From Clostridia bacterium (GTDB lineage: Bacteria > Bacillota_A > Clostridia > Christensenellales > Aristaeellaceae): a stretch of 12,324 nt of DNA. Position 1 is the stretch's first letter, and each line of letters opens with the position of its first letter. The notes under the pieces were generated by a model. It had not been told where the DNA came from. It saw only the letters and a program-made list of their open reading frames with translations, and did not search any database. This document shows positions 1-6,003 of the stretch, one piece after another. The DNA lies in NCBI GenBank assembly GCA_017518705.1, contig JAFWUC010000022.1, forward strand, positions 1 to 12,324, read 5' to 3'. Made by a program: the position numbers and the translations under genes.

Positions 1-512
1 TCGAAGATGGCGGGGTTGTAGGCGAAGCAGCGGGCGTTGGTGCCGTTGGACATGCCGGTCACGTCGCCGTTGGCCTGGTTCACGGTGGTGGCGATCATCG
101 CGGGACCGATAGCGGTGGTGTCGATGGTGCCGTCCTCGATGAACTCGTTAAGGGGCTGGATGGTCTTGTAGTAGGTCAGCCAGTTGTTGCCCATCTGGAA
201 CACGTCGGGCAGGGTGCCGGCTTCCATCTTGGCCTGGAACTGGGTCCAGTAGGTGCCGCCGTCATACCACTCGAACTCGACCTTGGCGCCGGTGTGCTCT
301 TCCCACAGATGAACGACCTTTTCGGTGATCTCAGCGCGGGTGTTGGAGCCCCACCACATGAAGGACAGGGTCTCGCCGCTGTAGTCGGGGAAAACGTAAC
401 CTTCGGCGTTCACGTTGTTCCAGCCTTCAGCCTTGTCTTCGGCCAGGGCGGGAATGGCCACTGAGCACAGCAGCATGGCTGCCAGCAGCAGGTAGGTCAT
501 GAATTTCTTCAT
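1..512 (-). CDS. Extracellular sugar-binding protein of an ABC transporter (N-terminal part)
   Basis: The gene starts with ATG at 512 and runs off the left edge after about 170 codons, so the C-terminal part is missing. The protein begins with a signal peptide: MKK, then a hydrophobic stretch (YLLLAAMLLCSVAI), then a PALA-E type I cleavage site near residue 25. The mature part has LSFMWWGSNTRAEI, W-rich segments and TLPDVFQMGNNW, typical of the solute-binding subunits (SBP_bac_1/8 type) that deliver sugars to ABC permeases. The Cys in the signal region is preceded by Leu, so it is not a good lipobox. A strong AGGAGG lies 9 bases before the ATG, and a near-consensus promoter is upstream. Isoleucine codons are ATC or ATT with no ATA, and C-ending codons dominate, suggesting high expression. 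Permease genes probably follow to the left of the window. The sugar is not known; the GH43 gene upstream suggests an oligosaccharide from plant polymers. Confidence 0.93.
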   Translation of the reverse strand, partial: MKKFMTYLLLAAMLLCSVAIPALAEDKAEGWNNVNAEGYVFPDYSGETLSFMWWGSNTRAEITEKVVHLWEEHTGAKVEFEWYDGGTYWTQFQAKMEAGTLPDVFQMGNNWLTYYKTIQPLNEFIEDGTIDTTAIGPAMIATTVNQANGDVTGMSNGTNARCFAYNPAIF

Positions 513-521
513 CGAAAGAAA

Positions 522-527
522 CCTCCT
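522..527 (-). promoter_or_regulatory. Ribosome binding site of the sugar-binding protein
   Basis: AGGAGG, a perfect anti-16S match, lies 9 bases before the ATG at 512. It fixes this start and fits a strongly expressed transporter subunit. Confidence 0.85.
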
Positions 528-582
528 ATTTGATTTTCTCCATCGCGCCCGTTCACGCACAGGCGCAAAATAAGACAATATA

Positions 583-611
583 AGTATACTACCAAACGGT
601 TTTTTTGTCAA
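583..611 (-). promoter_or_regulatory. Sigma-70/SigA-type promoter of the sugar-binding protein gene
   Basis: Reading the minus strand, TTGACA (611-606) is followed after exactly 17 bases by TATACT (588-583). The predicted start near 576 leaves a leader of about 64 bases. The spacer holds AAACCGTTT, a small dyad resembling the core of LacI-family operators, and CCGTTT and AGTATAC blocks shared with the GH43 promoter. The -35 lies only about 10 bases past the GH43 stop codon with no hairpin between, so read-through from GH43 is also possible. Confidence 0.85.
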
Positions 612-621
612 TGTAACGGAT

Positions 622-1470
622 CTACAGAAAATCCGGTACGGAAAGGAAACGCGGCCGTTCCTGAAGGTGCGCGTTGGGGGAATGCAGCGTGAGCAGGGTC
701 TTGCCGCAGGCGGTGACAAACAGCATGCCGTGGCCGCCGTCCGCGGTGAACAGGGGTTCCAGCTGGGTGAATTTGCCGTCTATCTCACCGTTGTCCGAGA
801 CTGCCAGCCCCTGGGTGTAGCCGCTTTGCGATAGGGAGGACCACAGGCACAGCAGCCTGCCTTCCCTGTCTCGCCACATGAACGGCCCGTCCGTCACGTA
901 TCCGACCATGCCGGAGGAATGGTGCACCTGCCTTGCCCAGGCGGCCTGTGAGGCGTTGAACAGCAGCCTGGGTTCTCCGTCCGGGGCCGACAGATCGTCT
1001 TTAAGCGGCATCGCGCGCACTTCGCCGTCGCCTATCTGCACCCACTCGTGGCAGAACACCATGTAAGGCTTTCCGGCTTTGTCAACGTAGAACGTGCCGT
1101 CCAGGCATTCCCAGCCCGCCGGGGTGACGGGCCCGTCCGACCAGGGCACGAAGGGACCCAGGGGAGAGGACGCCTTGAGTATCGCGGTTCCCCGGCAGCG
1201 GGTCTCGTTTTTGAAACTGGCGAACATGTAGTACGCGCCCTGCCAGACGTGCACTTCGGGAGCCCAGTAGTTGCGGTCCGCCCAGAAACTGCCGTCGTTC
1301 TCAAAGCACACGAACGGGCCTTCCCAGTTTTCCAGGTCCGCGCTGGTGTACACGTCAAAGCCGCAGGCAGGCCCCCAGCAGGTGGCGCCGCGGGTGCCGT
1401 ACAGGTAGTATGTGCCGTTGTCGAGCAACACGAAGGGGTCGCGGATGTTGATCTCGTCTGACCTGAGCAT
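622..1470 (-). CDS. Glycoside hydrolase family 43 protein (intracellular glycosidase)
   Basis: This 282-residue protein has no signal peptide and looks like a single five-bladed beta-propeller domain of GH43, whose members cleave arabinose-, xylose- or galactose-containing side chains and oligosaccharides. Visible family marks are NIRDPFV (D11, expected general base), WAPEV (residues 69-73), LDGTF (D124, expected pKa-modulating Asp), VTDGPF (192-197) and GGHGM (245-249). In classical members the residue before GP in the third motif is Glu, the general acid; here it is D194. I believe TDGP also occurs in other GH43-like proteins, so this may mark a subfamily rather than loss of activity. The ATG at 1470 has AGGAGG just upstream and its own promoter. 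The gene precedes the sugar-binding protein on the same strand, so it probably hydrolyses the imported oligosaccharide in the cytoplasm. Family confidence is high; the substrate is unknown. Confidence 0.92.
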   Translation of the reverse strand: MLRSDEINIRDPFVLLDNGTYYLYGTRGATCWGPACGFDVYTSADLENWEGPFVCFENDGSFWADRNYWAPEVHVWQGAYYMFASFKNETRCRGTAILKASSPLGPFVPWSDGPVTPAGWECLDGTFYVDKAGKPYMVFCHEWVQIGDGEVRAMPLKDDLSAPDGEPRLLFNASQAAWARQVHHSSGMVGYVTDGPFMWRDREGRLLCLWSSLSQSGYTQGLAVSDNGEIDGKFTQLEPLFTADGGHGMLFVTACGKTLLTLHSPNAHLQERPRFLSVPDFL

Positions 1471-1482
1471 ACTTGTCCTCCT

Positions 1483-1510
1483 GAAAACAAAAGTGGGGAA
1501 AAGTGTTTTC
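1483..1510 (-). repeat. Small repeats in the GH43 leader
   Basis: On the minus strand GAAAAC and GTTTTC form a 6-base inverted repeat around a 16-base centre. The centre holds CACTTTT twice, 10 bases apart (one helical turn). The element begins directly upstream of the AGGAGG of GH43, so it could be a protein-binding site or a weak hairpin near the ribosome site. No function is proven. Confidence 0.4.
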
Positions 1511-1521
1511 GCTTACCGGAA

Positions 1522-1550
1522 ATTGTATACTAAAACGGCGGATCGCGCAA
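1522..1550 (-). promoter_or_regulatory. Promoter of the GH43 gene
   Basis: On the minus strand TTGCGC (1550-1545) is followed after 17 bases by TACAAT (1527-1522). The predicted start near 1515 gives a leader of about 45 bases. The -35 is only partly consensus, which would suit an activated or regulated promoter. It is back to back with the promoter of the CAT-like gene; the two -35 boxes are about 18 bases apart. Confidence 0.6.
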
Positions 1551-1568
1551 GAGTTTTGCTCCGGACGA

Positions 1569-1597
1569 TTTACCGGGAGGCGATGATATGGTACAAT
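1569..1597 (+). promoter_or_regulatory. Extended -10 promoter of the CAT-like gene
   Basis: TTTACC (1569-1574), 17 bases, then TACAAT (1592-1597), preceded by TGG, which makes an extended -10. The predicted start near 1604 lies downstream of the in-frame ATG at 1588, so this promoter favours the ATG at 1642 as the translation start. Confidence 0.6.
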
Positions 1598-1631
1598 GTC
1601 GATATAAAGTATCGGAAAACACGCATGACAC

Positions 1632-1635
1632 GGAG
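1632..1635 (+). promoter_or_regulatory. Ribosome site deciding the start of the CAT-like gene
   Basis: GGAG lies 6 bases before the ATG at 1642. A competing site, GGGAGG at 1575-1580, precedes the upstream ATG at 1588 but falls inside the predicted promoter. Confidence 0.55.
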
Positions 1636-1641
1636 AAAAGT

Positions 1642-2334
1642 ATGGGACGAGTGAACATCGATATGTCGGTCTATCCCAGGAAAGAGCATTTTGAGCATTT
1701 TCTGGCCATGGAGAACCCGTTCGTGAGCCTGACCGTACAGGTGGACGTGACCGTGTGGCTCAGGCGGCTGAAAGCGGCGGGATATCCGTTTTTTCTGTGC
1801 TTTCAGTACGCGGCGGTGCAGGCGGCGAACAGCGTGCCGGAATTCCGTCAGCGCATAGCGGACGGGGGAATAGTCATGTACGACCGCTGCAGCCCGTCCT
1901 GGACGGTGGCGCTGCCCGACGGCACATACAGGTACTGCACGGCGAACGCGGACCAAACGCTTGAAGACTATCTTACCGAGGCAAAGGCAAAGCAGGAGGC
2001 GGCGCTGAAAGACGAGCACCTTACGGAAGAAGGGGACGTGCTCAGCCAGATATTCGTGTCCTGCGTGCCGTGGATAAGCTACAGCGGGGTCACGATGCCT
2101 TTTCCGAACAGGGAGTTTTCGATCCCGAGCCTGCTTTGGGGAAAATACCATACGGAGAATTACCCGGTCATTATCGACGGCCGGCTTGCGGAAAAGGAGA
2201 ATACGACCATTCCGGTGACCGTGCTGGCGAACCATGCCCTGGTGGACGGCATCCACATCTCCGCGTTTTTCCGGAACCTGAGCAGGGAACTGGACCGGAT
2301 GGAGTTTCCTGCGTTAACGCCGCAGCGGACTTGA
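1642..2334 (+). CDS. Chloramphenicol acetyltransferase-like protein (CatA family fold)
   Basis: From the ATG at 1642 the protein has 230 residues, close to the roughly 215-220 of type A chloramphenicol acetyltransferases. It aligns by eye with that family along its length: an N-terminal NID...RKEHFEHFL block, VPEFRQRI (65-72), PSWTV (85-89), VPWISYSG (142-149), and the active-site block NHALVDGIH (197-205), with catalytic His198 and structural Asp202 of HxxxDG. The first His of the usual HH pair is Asn here. These enzymes work as trimers and transfer acetyl from acetyl-CoA to a hydroxyl group. Many chromosomal relatives in Clostridia are not proven resistance genes, and this one sits among sugar genes, so a sugar or another hydroxyl compound is as likely a substrate as chloramphenicol. 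The ATG at 1588 would add 18 residues that are not part of the family and lies before the predicted transcript start. The gene is divergent from GH43 and precedes GH36 on the same strand. Confidence 0.85.
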   Translation: MGRVNIDMSVYPRKEHFEHFLAMENPFVSLTVQVDVTVWLRRLKAAGYPFFLCFQYAAVQAANSVPEFRQRIADGGIVMYDRCSPSWTVALPDGTYRYCTANADQTLEDYLTEAKAKQEAALKDEHLTEEGDVLSQIFVSCVPWISYSGVTMPFPNREFSIPSLLWGKYHTENYPVIIDGRLAEKENTTIPVTVLANHALVDGIHISAFFRNLSRELDRMEFPALTPQRT

Positions 2335-2345
2335 GGCGCAAGCGG

Positions 2346-2374
2346 TTGACACCCCGGAATCAAAAAGGTATCAT
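2346..2374 (+). promoter_or_regulatory. Promoter of the GH36 gene
   Basis: A perfect TTGACA (2346-2351) is followed after 17 bases by TATCAT (2369-2374), predicting a start near 2381. A second TTGACA (2374-2379) with TTATAT (2395-2400) overlaps it but has a poor 15-base spacer. Just after the predicted start is ATAAG-CAAATA-CTTAT (2383-2398), a 5-base inverted repeat that could be an operator. The gene can therefore be expressed independently of the CAT-like gene upstream. Confidence 0.75.
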
Positions 2375-2414
2375 TGACAAGGATAAGCAAATACTTATAT
2401 GAAAGGGAGAGCCT

Positions 2415-3992
2415 ATGAACGCTGTTTTGGACACCTGCCCCAAAGTGCTGCTTGAGACGGACGGCGGGCGCGTAGAGCTGCGCCCGGAAAACGGGCAATG
2501 CGCGTATAAGGACGTCCGCCTCGCGCTGTCACAGGGAGAATACGGGCCGGAAGTAAGTCTGACCGCAGACGAAACGCCCGTAAAGCGCGTTTTCCTGACG
2601 TGGGAGTTTCCCGTGCCGAAGGGAGCCAAAGTGTATTCCGACGCCTGGGAGAGGGGATACGGCGACCTGGAATGGCGGGGAGTCGTGCCCGAAAGGGTGA
2701 TGCCCTGGTATACGCTGATACATCACGCGGGCGGCACGTACGGCTTCGGCGTAAAGACCGGGGCGAACGCCATGTGCTGGTGGAAACTCGACGGATACTC
2801 GGTCACGCTGTGCATAGACGTTAGGAACGGCTCCATGGGCGTTATCCTGGGCGGCAGGACGCTTAAAGCGGCAAAGCTCGTGTTCATGTGCGCCGGCTCG
2901 GAAAAGAGCGCGTTTACGGCGGCAAAGGAGTTCTGCCTTAAAATGTGCGATAGCCCCAGACTGCCCAAAGGCTATGTCTGCGGCAGCAACAACTGGTATT
3001 ACGCCTACGGGCGCAGTTCACGCAGCCAGGTGCTTAAGGACGCGGCGCTGCTTAAGGAGCTGGCTGGGGACATACCCGTCCGCCCGTATCTGGTGATAGA
3101 CGACGGCTGGCAGGTGAGCCACACTGCTTCCTATAACGGCGGGCCGTGGCACTGCGGCAACGCCGATTTCCCGGACATGGAAGGGTTGGCGGCCGAGATA
3201 AAAAAACAGGGCCTTCGCCCCGGGCAGTGGTACCGGCCTTTGGTGACCGTCGAAAAGGTGCCGGAAGATATGCGGCTTAGGCGCATAAACGACGCGCGCT
3301 TTGCCGTGCTCGACCCCAGCCACCCGGAAGTCCTTAACAAGATAGAAGACATGACACGAACGCTGACAAAGTGGGGATACGAGCTGCTCAAGCACGACTT
3401 CACCACCTGCGACATATTCGGGCGCTGGGGGCCGTATATGGAGTCTTCGCTTACGGACGAGGGCTGGCGGTTTTACGACCAGAGCAGGACCACAGCGGAG
3501 ATAATACTGGACATGTATCGCGCCATACGCCGCGGGGCGGGGGAAGACACGGTGATAATCGGCTGCAACACCCTATCCCACTTAAGCGCGGGCCTGTTCG
3601 AACTTCAGCGCACGGGCGACGACACAAGCGGGAGGCAGTGGGAGCGGACCCGCAGGATGGGCGTCAATACCCTGGCGCTGCGCATGCCGCAGCACGGCGC
3701 GTTCTATCTGTGCGACGCGGACTGCGCGGGAGTGACCGAGCACATAGACTGGGAACTGAACCGGGAGTGGCTGAGGCTGCTCGCGGAAAGCGGGACGCCC
3801 ATGTTCGTATCCGTCGACCCGGACACAGTAACGGCACAGCAGAAGCGGGACGTAGCGGAGGCGTTCAGGACCGCCTGCGCCGTCAGGGAGCCGGCAGAGC
3901 CCCTGTCCTGGCTGGACACGACCTGCCCGGACCTGTGGCGCACCGAAAAGAGCGTAATGCGCTTTCATCTGCCCTGCCTGCCGGAGGAATGA
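2415..3992 (+). CDS. GH36-type alpha-galactosidase-like glycosidase
   Basis: This 525-residue protein without signal peptide matches the short GH36 (melibiase) architecture: an N-terminal beta domain (about 1-180), a TIM barrel (about 185-470) and a short C-terminal part. That is near the size of Thermotoga GalA (about 550) rather than the 700-plus residues of longer GH36 enzymes. Key motifs are SNNWYYAYG (191-199), VIDDGWQ (227-233), LKHDFT with the expected nucleophile Asp328, and RTGDDT with the expected acid/base Asp403. The family removes terminal alpha-galactose from melibiose, raffinose or galactomannan with retention, though members with other specificities exist. The ATG at 2415 follows AGGGAG at good spacing and a near-consensus promoter. 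The gene ends at a strong hairpin it shares with the convergent operon. Many ATA isoleucine codons contrast with the sugar-binding protein gene, so expression is probably moderate. Confidence 0.9.
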   Translation: MNAVLDTCPKVLLETDGGRVELRPENGQCAYKDVRLALSQGEYGPEVSLTADETPVKRVFLTWEFPVPKGAKVYSDAWERGYGDLEWRGVVPERVMPWYTLIHHAGGTYGFGVKTGANAMCWWKLDGYSVTLCIDVRNGSMGVILGGRTLKAAKLVFMCAGSEKSAFTAAKEFCLKMCDSPRLPKGYVCGSNNWYYAYGRSSRSQVLKDAALLKELAGDIPVRPYLVIDDGWQVSHTASYNGGPWHCGNADFPDMEGLAAEIKKQGLRPGQWYRPLVTVEKVPEDMRLRRINDARFAVLDPSHPEVLNKIEDMTRTLTKWGYELLKHDFTTCDIFGRWGPYMESSLTDEGWRFYDQSRTTAEIILDMYRAIRRGAGEDTVIIGCNTLSHLSAGLFELQRTGDDTSGRQWERTRRMGVNTLALRMPQHGAFYLCDADCAGVTEHIDWELNREWLRLLAESGTPMFVSVDPDTVTAQQKRDVAEAFRTACAVREPAEPLSWLDTTCPDLWRTEKSVMRFHLPCLPEE

Positions 3993-4028
3993 GCCGGAGA
4001 CACGCAGATTGTCATAGCTGAAGACAGC

Positions 4029-4064
4029 AAAAGCCCCCGCCGTTTGCCGGCGGGGGTTTCTTTT
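4029..4064. terminator. Bidirectional intrinsic terminator
   Basis: A perfect 9-base stem, CCCCCGCCG (4034-4042) and CGGCGGGGG (4048-4056), has a 5-base loop (TTTGC). It is flanked by AAAAG on the left and TTTCTTTT on the right, so either strand gives a hairpin followed by U residues. It lies about 40 bases after the GH36 stop and 8 bases after the stop of the convergent alcohol dehydrogenase gene, and likely serves both. Confidence 0.9.
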
Positions 4065-4071
4065 GTATTTG

Positions 4072-5076
4072 TTATCTGACCATCATCACCTTGACCGCGT
4101 TTTCCTTGTCGTCGCGGCAGGTCCTTATGGCCTCGTCCATCTGCTCCAGGGGGAAACGGTGGCTGATGAGCGGCTTCACGTCCACGAGCCCGTTTTTGAT
4201 CATGTCGATGCACAGCGGGAAAAACAGCGCAGGAGACGCGTAGGAAAAGCGCAGCTGCAGGCGCTTGAAGTGCATGCGGTTGATGTCGAAAGCGACCTGG
4301 CTCTCCTCTTTGGTCTTGGCTATGCCTATCATGATTATGACTGCGCCGAAGGAAGCGAAGCGCACCGCGTCAGAAAGGGTGGACGGGGGAGTGGTCACCA
4401 GCACGCGGTCGATCCGTTCGTCTTTCAGGGCTTCGGCGGGATCCTGCTTGTCCGTATAGACGATACGGTCCGCGCCGTAAAACCCGGCCAGGCGCACGCG
4501 CGCCTTTGAATGGGAATGGGCAAGCACGGTGACTTTGCCTGCGCCTCTCAGCTTTGCCAGCCTTACTGCCAGCAGGGCGATGGGGCCCGCGCCGTACACC
4601 GCCACGCTGTCGTTCAAACGTATGTCCGCGACTTCGACCATGTCCATCGCTACGCCCATGGGCTCCACGATCGCGGCTTCCTCGAAGGAGATGCCGTCAA
4701 ATACCACCAGGGCGCCGGCTTTTGCGGCCACCTGTTCGGAAAAGCCGTTGTAGCGGGGCGCGAAAATGTACCTGTCCCGGCACAGTTCGGGATGCCCGTT
4801 GCGGCACATGTCGCACTTGCCGCAGAAGCTGGAGGACTCCACCGCCACCTTGTCGCCGACGCGTACGGTCTTGACTGCGGAGCCGACTTTTGCGACTATG
4901 CCGGAAAACTCGTGGCCGAACGGCTTGAACTCCTCCGCCGTCTGTGCGGAATTGAGGTCGGAACCGCATATGCCGCAGGCCTTAACGTCTATCAGCGCCT
5001 CGTCGTCGCCGATAATCGGGGGCTCCGTGTCGCGTATCTCGACCAGCCAGGGGGCTTTCAAAAACGCTTGTTTCAT
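4072..5076 (-). CDS. Zinc-dependent medium-chain alcohol/polyol dehydrogenase
   Basis: A 334-residue member of the medium-chain dehydrogenase family (sorbitol/threonine dehydrogenase type), which oxidises secondary alcohols or polyols with NAD(P). Catalytic zinc ligands are C37 (ACGICGSD), H55-E56 (FGHEFSG) and probably E138 (VEPMG). Structural zinc is bound by C85, C88, C91 and C99. The Rossmann turn is VYGAGPIALLA (160-170). At the end of the second Rossmann strand (VTVLAHS) the Asp that favours NAD is absent, hinting at NADP, which is only an inference. ATG at 5076 has GGAGG 6 bases upstream. It is the last gene of the seven-gene operon, 33 bases after the preceding aldo/keto reductase, and ends at the shared terminator. 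The substrate is unknown; the neighbours point to a sugar or sugar-derived polyol. Confidence 0.93.
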   Translation of the reverse strand: MKQAFLKAPWLVEIRDTEPPIIGDDEALIDVKACGICGSDLNSAQTAEEFKPFGHEFSGIVAKVGSAVKTVRVGDKVAVESSSFCGKCDMCRNGHPELCRDRYIFAPRYNGFSEQVAAKAGALVVFDGISFEEAAIVEPMGVAMDMVEVADIRLNDSVAVYGAGPIALLAVRLAKLRGAGKVTVLAHSHSKARVRLAGFYGADRIVYTDKQDPAEALKDERIDRVLVTTPPSTLSDAVRFASFGAVIIMIGIAKTKEESQVAFDINRMHFKRLQLRFSYASPALFFPLCIDMIKNGLVDVKPLISHRFPLEQMDEAIRTCRDDKENAVKVMMVR

Positions 5077-5109
5077 GCTTTTCCTCCGTATTTCGTGCCC
5101 GGTTACCGG

Positions 5110-6003
5110 TCAGAAGAATTCCCTGCCCCTGACGAGGGGCAGCTTTGCTTCCAGCAGGGCTTTGTCAGGATCGCTGTACGGACGCGCCAGGCATTCGTCC
5201 GCGTGCTCCACCGCGAAACTGAAGCTGTCGAAGTTGCCGGGCGGGATCAGCGTGTCCACGCCCAGGTTAAGCGCGTAGCGCATGGCTGCCAGACCGAACG
5301 CTTCGTCCGCCGTGTCGATGGGCTTGCACCAGGATTTGGGATACTTTGACGCCGCGCGCTCGGCGTCGCTGTCCCACCTGCGCTCTATGAACGCCTTCAT
5401 GCAGAGCACGCCCATGTTCCGCGCCTTGGCCGCCTTTATGAGCCGCGCGCCCATGGAGTGCTCCATGTGCATGAACCAGTTGAAGGGGAACAGCACCGTG
5501 TCGAAGTCGTACAGTTCCAGCATTTTGAGCGCCGCGTCCTCGCTGTGGGCGGTAAAGCCTATATGGGAAGCGATGCCCTTTTCCTTTACGTCCCGCATGA
5601 GCTCCATCACGCCCCCGGGCGCGAAGGCTCTTTCCACGTCGCTCATGGAGGACACGCCGTGCAGCTGGTACACGTCGAAATGGTCGGTGTGCAGCAGTTT
5701 AAGGGAATTCATAAGGTCCTTTTCCCCGCCCGCGCGGTCGCGGTTCGCGGTCTTGCAGGCCAGGGAAATGCCGTTTCTGTACGGAATAAGGGAGTAGCCC
5801 AGCTGGTCCTCGGCGTTGCCGTAGGAGGGCGCCACGTCGAAGTAACAGACCCCGTGCTCTATCGCGTAGGCGACAAAACGGTCCGAAGCCGCCTGGTCCA
5901 GTTCGGGGTAATTGACACGGGAATAGTACCCGGCGGACACGATGCCGCCGTAAGAAACTGTGGAGACCTGTATGCCGGTGCGGCCAAGAGTTTTACGGTC
6001 CAT
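5110..6003 (-). CDS. Aldo/keto reductase
   Basis: This 297-residue protein has the full aldo/keto reductase tetrad: Asp56 and Tyr61 (FDVAPSYG), Lys84 (LACKT) and His115 (QLHGV). The fold is a TIM barrel that reduces aldehydes or ketones, or oxidises the alcohols, with NADPH. The N-terminal KTLGRTGIQVS is typical of the family. The C-terminal cofactor loop is TLIPPGNFDSF rather than the usual PIPG-type segment. Its ATG lies inside the 3' end of the upstream aldo/keto reductase gene (11-base overlap), and its AAAGGAGG is formed by codons of that gene, so translation is coupled. The two reductases are clearly different in sequence and are not a recent duplication. Confidence 0.92.
   Translation of the reverse strand: MDRKTLGRTGIQVSTVSYGGIVSAGYYSRVNYPELDQAASDRFVAYAIEHGVCYFDVAPSYGNAEDQLGYSLIPYRNGISLACKTANRDRAGGEKDLMNSLKLLHTDHFDVYQLHGVSSMSDVERAFAPGGVMELMRDVKEKGIASHIGFTAHSEDAALKMLELYDFDTVLFPFNWFMHMEHSMGARLIKAAKARNMGVLCMKAFIERRWDSDAERAASKYPKSWCKPIDTADEAFGLAAMRYALNLGVDTLIPPGNFDSFSFAVEHADECLARPYSDPDKALLEAKLPLVRGREFF

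Noticed and set aside
526..543. Mini-ORF MEKIK in the leader of the sugar-binding protein gene, its stop overlapping the ribosome site
   Set aside because: It has no ribosome site of its own and is only five codons, so chance is the simplest explanation.
545..566. GCGCC/GGCGC 5-base inverted repeat in the same leader
   Set aside because: Short arms with a 12-base loop in GC-rich DNA; no T-tract, so not a terminator, and no known riboswitch pattern.
1570..2256. Minus-strand frame opposite the CAT-like gene
   Set aside because: The plus-strand protein has the CAT active-site block and a promoter and ribosome site; the opposite frame is rich in R, H and V without motifs.
1642..2334. Acquired chloramphenicol resistance gene
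   Set aside because: No mobile element nearby and base composition like its neighbours; the family fold alone does not prove resistance.
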